From: JAJFFW01 sp038531315
GTDB lineage: Bacteria > Pseudomonadota > Alphaproteobacteria > Caulobacterales > Parvularculaceae
Reading direction: 5' to 3'
DNA length: 59,588 bases
NCBI GenBank assembly: GCA_038531315.1
Contig: JBCBBT010000017.1
Coordinates: forward strand, 1-59,588
Below, piece by piece: positions 9,166-16,694 of this stretch. Position 1 is the stretch's first letter, and every line of letters begins with the position of its first letter. A program made the translations under genes and the position numbers. The notes beneath the pieces are model-generated. The model searched no databases. It saw only the letters and a list, made by a program, of their open reading frames with translations, and was not told the origin of the DNA.

Positions 9166-9618
9166 ATGCTCGACAAAATCGCCGCCCTGTTTGGCGGCGC
9201 CGCTTCACAAACCGAGAGCGCGCCGTCAGAGGAAGACGCACAACGTTCGGCTGTCGCCGCGCTGCTCGTTGAAGCCGCGCGCGCCGACGCCGACTACACC
9301 GACGATGAAAAGGCGATCGTCGAGCGCGTTCTCGCGGGACGGTTTTCGCTGTCGCCGCAGGCTGCGAGCGCCCTGCGCGAAGAAGGCGAGAGGCTGCAGG
9401 CGGGCGCCGTCGACCTTCATCAATTCACCAAAACGGTCAAAGAACTCGGCGCCGACGACAAGATCGCATTCATCGAATCACTGTGGGAAATCGTGATGTC
9501 GGACGGCGCGCGCGATTCTTATGAAGATGCGCTGATGCGGCGATTGTGCGGCCTTTTATATGTCGATGATCAAGCGAGCGGCGAAGCGCGCCTGCGTGTC
9601 ATCGAGCGGCTCAAATAA
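9166..9618 (+). CDS. TerB-family protein
   Basis: 150-residue all-helical protein matching the TerB-like/COG4103 family. It shows AARADADYTDDEKAIVERVL near residue 40 and WEIVMSDGARDSYEDALMRRL near 110, two acidic repeats typical of the TerB fold. It has a good Shine-Dalgarno (AAGGAA, 9157-9162). It lies 21 bases after the S4 gene in the same orientation and has a hairpin after its stop, so it likely closes the helicase-S4-TerB transcription unit. Tellurite resistance should not be inferred from the name; family members are often uncharacterised housekeeping proteins. Confidence 0.8.
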   Translation: MLDKIAALFGGAASQTESAPSEEDAQRSAVAALLVEAARADADYTDDEKAIVERVLAGRFSLSPQAASALREEGERLQAGAVDLHQFTKTVKELGADDKIAFIESLWEIVMSDGARDSYEDALMRRLCGLLYVDDQASGEARLRVIERLK

Positions 9619-9654
9619 TCGACTGTCGCGGCAGGCGGCGACGGCGCCCTTCTC

Positions 9655-9691
9655 GGCTGTGGCGGCCAAACAGTCACAGCCTAAAGTTTTT
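9655..9691 (+). terminator. probable terminator after the TerB-like gene
   Basis: 7-bp stem GGCTGTG (9655-9661) / CACAGCC (9675-9681) with a 13-base loop. A short TTTTT lies at 9687-9691. It is a moderate rather than strong terminator and sits between the TerB-like gene and fdxA. Confidence 0.5.
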
Positions 9692-9770
9692 GCCGGGGCC
9701 CGCCTTGCGCCCTTGACGCAACTGGCTATGTAGGGCGGCGGGATCGCTACAGGTTTGGAGAAACGCCCCC

Positions 9771-10109
9771 ATGACTTATGTCGTCACCGACGCATGTATT
9801 AAATGCAAATACACCGACTGCGTCGAAGTTTGCCCGGTTGATTGCTTTTACGAGGGCGAAAACATGCTCGTCATCCATCCTGACGAGTGCATTGATTGCG
9901 GCGTCTGCGAACCTGAGTGCCCGGCTGAGGCGATCGTCCCCGACACGGACGACGATGACGGCAAGTGGGTGGAGCTGAACGCGAAATATGCAGCCGCGTG
10001 GCCGAACATCACCCAGAAAAAAGACCCGCCCGAAGACGCCGACGCCTTCGCCGAAGAAAAAGGCAAGCTCGAGAAATATTTCAGCGCCAATCCGGGCTCG
10101 GGCGACTAG
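9771..10109 (+). CDS. fdxA: 7Fe ferredoxin
   Basis: 112-residue FdxA-type ferredoxin. The N-terminal half has CIKCKYTDCVEVCPVDC followed by CIDCGVCEPECP, the Cys spacing expected for one [3Fe-4S] and one [4Fe-4S] cluster. The C-terminal half is the typical acidic FdxA extension (WVELNAKYAAAWPNI). It is a cytoplasmic low-potential electron carrier. It lies between the TerB-like gene and the CarD gene in the usual alphaproteobacterial order. Upstream has only a TTGACG at 9713-9718 without a well-spaced -10, so the promoter is unresolved. Confidence 0.95.
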   Translation: MTYVVTDACIKCKYTDCVEVCPVDCFYEGENMLVIHPDECIDCGVCEPECPAEAIVPDTDDDDGKWVELNAKYAAAWPNITQKKDPPEDADAFAEEKGKLEKYFSANPGSGD

Positions 10110-10649
10110 CCAGGTCGCAAAAACCAGCGCCCGCCCGACAACTGAGACGGGCGCCAGCGGCCCTGTTGCGGCGCGCGACAGCCCCTCAAATGCGTGCGGC
10201 GCGCACGCCCCGGTTGATCGCGCCGCGCCCGTTGCGGCTTTTTGGACCCCGCGCGGGCCCAACTTGTCGCATAGGCCGTGGCAATTCATGACATTTTATG
10301 CTATGCTTTTTTCAAAGGAGGCGTTGTCGCCGCCAAGGCATATTCGAGCCAGTTCATGAAAGAACGAGCGTAGCTGATTGATTTCGCGGAATTTTTGGAA
10401 AGCTCTTAAGCGTTCGCCAGAAGCCGCGGAGTCGTAAGCCGCCTCATTTCTTTATCGTTGTCCGACAAAGGGCGTCTGTCACGACGAGGCCCCGCCGATG
10501 AGCCGGACCGATCGCTGAGAACTGACCAAGAAGGTCTCACTCCGGAGATCACCCCCCTTGGGGCGCGTGATCAACAGGCGGCGAGACTGAGCTGCGGCGT
10601 CGTCGCCTTTCAACAAGTATTGAGCTTCGAGAATGAGAAAGTAAAGCCC
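10110..10649 (+). other. 540-base non-coding region, structured leader of the CarD gene
   Basis: No convincing gene; a 24-codon frame starting at 10288 has an internal AAAGGAGG but no coding character. It contains a hairpin GCGCCCG (10127-10133) / CGGGCGC (10148-10154) just after fdxA without a T-run, a short GACC/GGTC hairpin near 10522-10535, and GATCAC (10547-10552) / GTGATC (10567-10572) enclosing CCCC-TT-GGGG. The last hairpins suggest a folded 5' leader on the CarD transcript. Confidence 0.45.
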
Positions 10650-11852
10650 ATGGCTGCGGAAGCAAAAAAGAAAAAACCGGCCGCGAAAAAAGCGGCGACG
10701 ACGGCGCGCAAAAAACCGGCCGCGAAGAAGAAGGCCGCCCGCCCCGCCGCAAAGACAGCGGTGAGCGCAAAAGCGAAGTCGGCGCCAGCGAAAACGGCGA
10801 CGCGCAAAACCGCCAAAGCGACGACCAAAACCGCGAAAAAAGCAACGCCCAAAACGACGGCGAAAAAGAAAACAGCGGTGAAGGCGAAACCTGCGGCGAA
10901 GAAGAAGGCTGCGGCGAAAGCGCCCGCCAAAAAGGTCGCCAAGAAAACAACGGGTACGAACAAAACGGCTTCGCCCGCGAAGAAGACGGCGACAAAAACC
11001 GCAACGAAGACAAAGGCAAAGAGCGCACCAGCGAAAAAACCGACCGCGAAAAAAGCAGCGCCCGCCAAAGCTTCACCGAAGACGGACGAGCCCGCGGGGA
11101 AAACAAAAACCGCTGCGGCCAAACCGGCGGCGAAAAAAGCTGCTAAGAAACCGGCGAAACTATCGGCGAAAGCGATTAGGGAAGCAGAGGAAAAAGCGAA
11201 GTTGGCGGTTGCAAGAACACAGCATGTCGGTCAGAAACCGCGTTCGGAACACAGCTCCGAAATCAAGAAACCAACACCGTTGCCAACCCCGCAAAGGCCG
11301 ACCAATTCTGTGCAGAGTAAAAACGTCAAACCCACCCCCGAAGCGAAAGCCGCCAAACAAAATTTCCGCGTCAACGATTTCGTCGTCTATCCGGCCCACG
11401 GCGTCGGCAAAATTGTCGGCGTTGAAAAGCAATTGATCGCCGGCGTCACGAATGAGCTTTTCCTTATCGTATTCGAACAGGAAAAAATGAAGCTGCGGGT
11501 GCCCACCGCAAAGGCGCAGGCCGTCGGGATGCGCGGTCTATCCGACGACGCAACCGTGAAAAAGGCGCTTGAAACACTGAAGGGCCGTGCACGCATCAAA
11601 CGCACAATGTGGTCGCGCCGCGCTCAGGAATATGAAGCGAAGATCAATTCCGGCGATATCATCCAGGTCGCGGAGGTTGTGCGCGACCTTTACCGCGCGG
11701 CGGACCAGCCGGAACAAAGCTATTCTGAACGCCAGCTTTTTGAAGCCGCACAGGACCGTCTCGCGCGCGAGGTTGCGGCGGTGAAGAAAGTCGACCTGCC
11801 GGCGGCGCTCGCCGATCTCGACGCGGCTCTTTTGCAGAAAAAGGCCGCCTAA
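10650..11852 (+). CDS. CarD/CdnL-family transcription factor with N-terminal histone-H1-like tail
   Basis: 400 residues from ATG 10650. The C-terminal 163 residues (about 238-400) are a CarD/CdnL protein: the RNA-polymerase-interacting Tudor-like part begins NFRVNDFVVYPAHGVG, followed by the helical DNA-binding part with TMWSRRAQEYEAKI and an Ala-rich end. CdnL proteins bind the RNAP beta subunit and stabilise open complexes at rRNA and other growth promoters. Residues 1-175 are almost only Lys, Ala, Thr and Pro in PAAKK / TAKK / KSAPAK repeats like a histone H1 tail, and 176-237 form a linker. Upstream codons back to TTG 10458 encode unrelated, non-repetitive sequence, so ATG 10650 is preferred; its ribosome-binding site is weak. 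Myxococcus CarD has an AT-hook tail on the opposite end; this arrangement is reversed. Confidence 0.9.
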   Translation: MAAEAKKKKPAAKKAATTARKKPAAKKKAARPAAKTAVSAKAKSAPAKTATRKTAKATTKTAKKATPKTTAKKKTAVKAKPAAKKKAAAKAPAKKVAKKTTGTNKTASPAKKTATKTATKTKAKSAPAKKPTAKKAAPAKASPKTDEPAGKTKTAAAKPAAKKAAKKPAKLSAKAIREAEEKAKLAVARTQHVGQKPRSEHSSEIKKPTPLPTPQRPTNSVQSKNVKPTPEAKAAKQNFRVNDFVVYPAHGVGKIVGVEKQLIAGVTNELFLIVFEQEKMKLRVPTAKAQAVGMRGLSDDATVKKALETLKGRARIKRTMWSRRAQEYEAKINSGDIIQVAEVVRDLYRAADQPEQSYSERQLFEAAQDRLAREVAAVKKVDLPAALADLDAALLQKKAA

Positions 11853-11919
11853 AAAAGGCCCGCCTAACAGGGGCTTGCTGCATTGCAACAGCGCCGCGGC
11901 GCCCATACGCCACATCAAT

Positions 11920-11945
11920 GAAGCCGCCGCCCCGCCGGCGGCTTC
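11920..11945 (+). terminator. GC-rich hairpin after the CarD gene
   Basis: 9-bp perfect stem GAAGCCGCC (11920-11928) / GGCGGCTTC (11937-11945) with an 8-base loop, 68 bases after the stop. No T-run follows, so it is terminator-like or RNA-stabilising rather than a classical terminator. Confidence 0.4.
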
Positions 11946-12123
11946 GTCATGCGTGGGCGACAGCCTTAATGGCGCCCATAAATTTCCACTGTTTGACGCC
12001 ATTTTTTTGCAACAATGCCCATGTGAAATTGTTGTCAGGCAGAGGGATAATCCCGCGCGGCGGTTGTGCGGTGTTGGCAAAGCCAATACGGTTTGGCCAA
12101 CCGCGTGATGGCGGAGGGGAGTG

Positions 12124-13830
12124 ATGTTGAAGTTGTTCAAGGCCGCCCTTGCGGGCGTCATTATTATTTCGAGTGCGACGGCGACGTCCGGATTATCGGC
12201 GGCGCACGCGCGCGGCGATGACGACAGCGCCAACGCATCTTGCGCGGCGAAATTCACCTTTGAGGAACATATGATCCTCGAATGGGCGGCGCTCGGCGGG
12301 GATCCGCATGCGCAGCTGGCGATCGCCGATTGCGCTTATCCCGCGCAGTCCGCCTTCAGCAATGCAGCCGAGCGCCAATATGCGCTGACCTGGGTGACGC
12401 TTGCCGCGTGCGATGCGGTCGATACCCGCGCCAACCTTGCGCGCAACGTCGCAACCCGCCGCCTCAAGGAAAAAGGATATGTCTCGTTCCGACGGTTTGG
12501 CGGCGACCGCGACAAGGAGCGCTACAACAAACGCGAGAAAATGTTCCAGCAATATCGCGAGCGACGCACGAGCGATTTGCTGCGCCGGCATAAACAACTC
12601 GCCAAAGCAACCGACAAGGACGAGAAGGACGCCGCTGCGCGCGCCCTCGCCGACCGACTGGCGCGCATGGGCCCGCCCGGCCTGTTGCGGCTCAGCACGC
12701 TTTCTGAATGCAAGTTTTTCGACACGCCCAAAACCTTCGCCGCCGCCGCCTGGTCTGCGGCGTCGGAAAGCTGGTCAGATTATCGGCATGCGGGCGCCTA
12801 TGGGGCTCTTTCCAACGGCGCCGACGTCAGCGCATGGCTCGAGGCGCAAAGCCAAGACCGCGCCGCGTCATTGTCGGAAAAGGCGCGGCTGACGGCGGAC
12901 TATGAAAAGTCAAAGCTGCTCGCCTCAACGCCTGAAAATATTGAACGGCTTGAAGCTGAAGCCGCCCTCGCCGCGCTGGAAAACCTCCGCACCGCTTATG
13001 CGGCGCCGCCGGACGCAGCCATCGATGCGCAAGAGCCGGCGCAATTCGGCGTGCATGCGGTTGAGGCCGGTAATGAAACCGGCCTTGGAGCCGGGGCCGG
13101 ATCATTGAGCGTGCCCGCAAGCGACGAAGCCCGCGCACGCACTGCGTTCGAAACCGCACACGCAGGCGCAGGCATTCGCGTCACCGAAGCCGCAGCGCCG
13201 ACAGCGGTGCAATATGCGCTCGAAGCGCTCGGCATGATCGAATTCGTCGCCGGCGGGCCGGACAACGACTACGGCCCCGCGACCATTGAAGCTGTCGGCC
13301 GCCTGCAGGCCGCCCATGGCGAAGCGCAAACCAAATGGCTTTCCCATGCGCAAGTCCGGCGCACGATTTGCGATGCGGCGACGACAAAAGCCGATCCCGT
13401 TTCGCTTTATAATGTGGCGCTGATGTACAAAAACGGCTGGGGCTTCAAACGCGACCTCGCCAAAGCGCGCCTTGCGATTTCCATGGCCAAAGGCGCGATG
13501 ACCAATGCGTATGCGGACAAACAAGGGCTTTCGAACTGGAAACGACAGCACTATCCGCATTATCAAAACGAAATCAAAGATCAGTCAAAAGAGATTGACG
13601 ACGCCTGGGCCGCATTGCCGGCGCCCGATCGCAAAACCGCAACGCCGGAAGAAATTTGCGTCACAGGCAAGCTCGCATCGGCGACGGCCGCCGATCACGC
13701 CGCCGCGGCGCGGCGCACTCTTGACGGCGGCGGCGGGACCGAACAATCACGCTTTGCCGACCAACAGGACGCACGGCCTACAGCGGTTGAATTTGAAGCG
13801 GATGCGTCAGCTCAATCGACGGACCGTTAA
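12124..13830 (+). CDS. secreted protein with Sel1-like repeats and a peptidoglycan-binding-like segment
   Basis: 568 residues. ATG 12124 is preferred over the adjacent GTG 12121 because GGAGGGG lies 5-10 bases upstream. The N-terminus is a signal peptide (MLKLFKAALAGVIIIS... ending near HARGDDD). Visible segments are a Sel1-like stretch near residue 55 (AALGGDPHAQLAIADC), a charged helical middle, a PG_binding_1-like segment (QYALEALGMI...YGPATIEAVGRLQAAHG, about 360-395), and a second Sel1-like helix pair (LYNVALMYKNGWGFKRDLAKA). This combination suggests a periplasmic envelope-associated protein. No enzyme motif is evident and the function is unknown. Its last 53 bases overlap the 3' end of the convergent nuclease-like gene. 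Confidence 0.8.
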   Translation: MLKLFKAALAGVIIISSATATSGLSAAHARGDDDSANASCAAKFTFEEHMILEWAALGGDPHAQLAIADCAYPAQSAFSNAAERQYALTWVTLAACDAVDTRANLARNVATRRLKEKGYVSFRRFGGDRDKERYNKREKMFQQYRERRTSDLLRRHKQLAKATDKDEKDAAARALADRLARMGPPGLLRLSTLSECKFFDTPKTFAAAAWSAASESWSDYRHAGAYGALSNGADVSAWLEAQSQDRAASLSEKARLTADYEKSKLLASTPENIERLEAEAALAALENLRTAYAAPPDAAIDAQEPAQFGVHAVEAGNETGLGAGAGSLSVPASDEARARTAFETAHAGAGIRVTEAAAPTAVQYALEALGMIEFVAGGPDNDYGPATIEAVGRLQAAHGEAQTKWLSHAQVRRTICDAATTKADPVSLYNVALMYKNGWGFKRDLAKARLAISMAKGAMTNAYADKQGLSNWKRQHYPHYQNEIKDQSKEIDDAWAALPAPDRKTATPEEICVTGKLASATAADHAAAARRTLDGGGGTEQSRFADQQDARPTAVEFEADASAQSTDR

Positions 13831-14587
13831 TCCACTCGGCAAACCCGCGCACCATGATTTCCGCGCCTTCAAGCGGGCGAAGCGCAAAGCCCTCGCGCGC
13901 CCAGCGACGCTGTAAGCGCGCGGATGCAGTGATCGTGAAATCGGTCTTATAGTCTTCTGCGAAATTGAGATAAGTCCGCGTCCGCGTGACCGCAACGTTG
14001 AGAACGCGGCCGCGAACCAGATGGAAGTCGCCAATGGCGCCGCGCGCATCACTGGCGTCAAACGGGCGATAGTCCTTATACGCCCAAAGTCCGCGGCCTT
14101 GTTCGCGCGCGATCGCTTCTGAGGCGAGCAATGCAAGGATGCGGTCATATTCAGCCGATTGCGGGCGCACGCGCGCTGCGCCGTTTTCAACAAGATAAGC
14201 CTGCAGGCTCTGCCCGGCTTTGTCCGCAATGTCGGTTTTGTCGTCCGGGTCACGGCCAAAGCGTTGCGGCGCCACGGCGCGCCGTCCCCATCGATCCGGC
14301 GCGCCCACGCGGCGCAATTCATCGAACCCTTTCGCAAACCACGCCGCTGTAAGGTCGCGCGCCTCAGCGGCGAAAGGCTCAGCGGTTCCGAAGCGATCAA
14401 GCGACGGCGCCGCCACATCAGCGACGCGATATTCAGCCTCGCCGATCATGAATGTGGCCCCGTCGATGACGCGTGCGGGGCCGGCGCCGTCATAGCCTTG
14501 CGCGGCGCATGCGCGCGGGCCTGATAGACACGCCAAAGACCCGCCGCCGACAAGCGCCGCAAAGGCGCGGCGAGAAAGCCAGTCCAT
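13778..14587 (-). CDS. secreted staphylococcal-nuclease-like (SNase) protein, divergent
   Basis: 269 residues. The N-terminus (MDWLSRRAFAALVGGGSLAC) is a signal peptide with a twin-Arg-like start. The middle follows the SNase/OB fold: ARVIDGATFMIGEAEYRVADVAAP (the DG and the normally DAPE position), ARDLTAAWF, GRRAVAP and LVENGAARVRP, then EAIAREQGRGLWAYKDY. Several canonical catalytic positions look altered: DAPE reads VAAPS and the usual DGDT reads DGAT. Activity is therefore doubtful and a binding role is possible. It starts 3 bases after the stop of pbpC on the same strand, so it is likely the last gene of the A2M-pbpC unit. Its end overlaps the convergent gene by 53 bases. Confidence 0.75.
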   Translation of the reverse strand: MDWLSRRAFAALVGGGSLACLSGPRACAAQGYDGAGPARVIDGATFMIGEAEYRVADVAAPSLDRFGTAEPFAAEARDLTAAWFAKGFDELRRVGAPDRWGRRAVAPQRFGRDPDDKTDIADKAGQSLQAYLVENGAARVRPQSAEYDRILALLASEAIAREQGRGLWAYKDYRPFDASDARGAIGDFHLVRGRVLNVAVTRTRTYLNFAEDYKTDFTITASARLQRRWAREGFALRPLEGAEIMVRGFAEWINGPSIELTHPLQIQPL

Positions 14588-14590
14588 TCG

Positions 14591-16684
14591 TCAGACCCCC
14601 GAGTAATGGACGCGCACCTTGGAGCGCGCCGCGCGGCCCTTCGCATCGACAAGAACGATCTCGTAAAAGCCGCTTTGGCGCGGGCGCCAGACGGCGCGGC
14701 CTGAAACGGCGTCGCGGGCGAGCGGCGCGCCGTCAATATACCATCGATAGTCGGCGGCCCCGCCGCGCGCCGCCAGCGTAATCTGGCGGCCCTCGCCGCC
14801 CGCAAAGATTTCAACGCCGTCGCGCGGAAAGACGATCTCAGGCGGCGCCGCGCCGGCGCCCGGCGAAAACCGCACAAGGCCGGGCGCCCCGCCGCCGTTT
14901 ATGTCATCGCCGTCGCCGCGCGCGCCGGGTCCATCCGTCATGCGCGCCTCGTCCAATCGATCAAACACATCGAATAGCAACGGCGCAGCTGCTTTGCGGC
15001 CGGTCTGTCCGGTGCGCGGCGCGCCGTCGGCGCGTCCTGTCCAGACGGCCACCGCGTAGCCGCCCGCGTGACCTGCAGCCCACGCATCGCGAAACCCATA
15101 GGACGTCCCTGTCTTGAAAGCGATGCGCGGCGCCTTTCCGGTGAGCGCAGAGGGCGCGCGGCCTTCCGGCGCGGGCGCTGATCTCAAAATCTCGTTGATC
15201 CGTGCGGCGCTCGCCGCCGACATGAACGAAAGCGCGGCGACATCGTCGCCGTTGCGATCATCCGCACGCCATCGCAACGGCCGCATGACGCCGTCATTGG
15301 CAAGGCCTGCATACATCAGCGCGATATCGCTCAAGGTGACGCTCGCGCCGCCAAGCGCAAGCGTCAGTCCCGGACGATCATCCGCCCGTTTCACCGTATG
15401 GAGATCAACGCCCGCCAGTCCCATCAGCGACGAAAATCGAACAGCGCCAATCTGGTCGAGAGCCGCAACCGCCGGCACGTTTAAAGAATGTTGCAGCGCC
15501 TCGCGAATACGAACCTCGCCCCGGAAGGTGCGGTCGAAATTTTCCGGTGCGTAATCGCCGCCAAAGAGCCGCGCTTTGTCATCGATCAACGTTTCCGGTC
15601 CGGCGAGACCATCGTCGAAGGCCAGTCCGTAGACAAATGGTTTCAGCGTCGACCCGGGCGAGCGGCGCGCGCGCGTCAGATCGTTCCAGCCGCCGTCATA
15701 GGCGACGCCCGAGGAGCCGACAGCGGCGCGGACCGCCATCGTCTCGACGTCGACAATGAGGATGGCTGCAATGCCGCCGTCGGTCTGCTTGTCAGCGTAC
15801 GCCGCCGCCAGCGCTTCGGCTTCGCCTTGCAAGCGCGCATTGATCGTCGCGCGCACCGCGGCGCCGGTTCGTTTATCGCCCCCAAAAGCGAGGCGCCGGC
15901 TCGCGTGCCAGGCGCGCCGAGGAAATGCAAGCCGGCGCGCCGGTACGCGCGCCTCATTCGCTTCCCGGGCGCGTCCCGCGCTGATAACGCCGGCGTCGGT
16001 CAGTTTCGCCAGAACGTCCGCCCGCGCGGCGCGCGCATTTTTCGCGCGCAAATCCGGCCGGCGCGCCTCCGGCGCCTGCGGCAATGCGATCAACAAAGCC
16101 TGTTCGGCGTCCGTGAGACGCGCCGGTTCCTTGCCGAAATAAGCAAGGCTCGCAGCGCGCACGCCCTCGATATTGCCGCCATAGGGCGCGAGCGTCAGAT
16201 AGATTTCGAGAATCTCGTCCTTGGTCAGGCGGCGCTCAAGCTGGACCGCGCGCGCCATTTCGATGAGCTTGGCGCCGAGCGTGCGTTTGCGCGGCTCCAA
16301 CAAGCGCGCCGTCTGCATGGTGATGGTCGAGGCCCCCGAGACGATTTCGCCGCGCCCAATCGCCTGTGCGCCGGCCCGCGCCGCCGCATACGGATCAACG
16401 CCCCAATGGCGGTAATACCGTTTGTCTTCAACCGCGATGAGCCGCTCAATAAACTGCGGATCGATTGTTTCGATCTCGGCTCTGAAACGCCAACGCCCTT
16501 GCGGCGTTGTAAACCCGTGCAGCCAGCGTCCCTCGTAATCGGTGACAAGGGGACTGACGGCCTCAGCGCGCTCAAGCGGCGGCGGCGCGAGTCTGTCTGC
16601 GGCGAGCGCCGCGACGACGACCGCCAGCGTCGCCATCGCGCCGCGGCGGGCGCCGATTTTGATTTTATGAAGAACGCCGCCCAT
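14591..16684 (-). CDS. pbpC: penicillin-binding protein 1C
   Basis: 697-residue bifunctional class A PBP. One membrane segment (ATLAVVVAALAADRL) is followed by the GT51 glycosyltransferase domain (EDKRYYRHWGVDP, GASTITMQTARLL, RRLTKDEILEIYL), the transpeptidase domain (STLKPF with the active Ser, SLNVPAV, KTGTSYGFRDAW), and a C-terminal BiPBP_C-type domain (about 600-697). It polymerises and crosslinks peptidoglycan. Start MGGVLHKIK at 16684 is 10 bases after the A2M stop; longer frames would overlap A2M. Pairing with an alpha-2-macroglobulin gene is the classic yfhM-pbpC arrangement, in which the A2M is thought to trap proteases at sites that PBP1C repairs. Confidence 0.95.
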   Translation of the reverse strand: MGGVLHKIKIGARRGAMATLAVVVAALAADRLAPPPLERAEAVSPLVTDYEGRWLHGFTTPQGRWRFRAEIETIDPQFIERLIAVEDKRYYRHWGVDPYAAARAGAQAIGRGEIVSGASTITMQTARLLEPRKRTLGAKLIEMARAVQLERRLTKDEILEIYLTLAPYGGNIEGVRAASLAYFGKEPARLTDAEQALLIALPQAPEARRPDLRAKNARAARADVLAKLTDAGVISAGRAREANEARVPARRLAFPRRAWHASRRLAFGGDKRTGAAVRATINARLQGEAEALAAAYADKQTDGGIAAILIVDVETMAVRAAVGSSGVAYDGGWNDLTRARRSPGSTLKPFVYGLAFDDGLAGPETLIDDKARLFGGDYAPENFDRTFRGEVRIREALQHSLNVPAVAALDQIGAVRFSSLMGLAGVDLHTVKRADDRPGLTLALGGASVTLSDIALMYAGLANDGVMRPLRWRADDRNGDDVAALSFMSAASAARINEILRSAPAPEGRAPSALTGKAPRIAFKTGTSYGFRDAWAAGHAGGYAVAVWTGRADGAPRTGQTGRKAAAPLLFDVFDRLDEARMTDGPGARGDGDDINGGGAPGLVRFSPGAGAAPPEIVFPRDGVEIFAGGEGRQITLAARGGAADYRWYIDGAPLARDAVSGRAVWRPRQSGFYEIVLVDAKGRAARSKVRVHYSGV

Positions 16685-16694
16685 GCCGCCGGCC

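Noticed and set aside
10288..10359. 24-codon frame upstream of the CarD gene
   Set aside because: Its AAAGGAGG is internal rather than upstream and no coding signature is visible; too weak to call a leader peptide.
10458..10649. Extended N-terminus of the CarD protein from a TTG start
   Set aside because: The 64 extra residues are compositionally unlike the Lys/Ala tail and have no family support; ATG 10650 opens directly into the repeat region.
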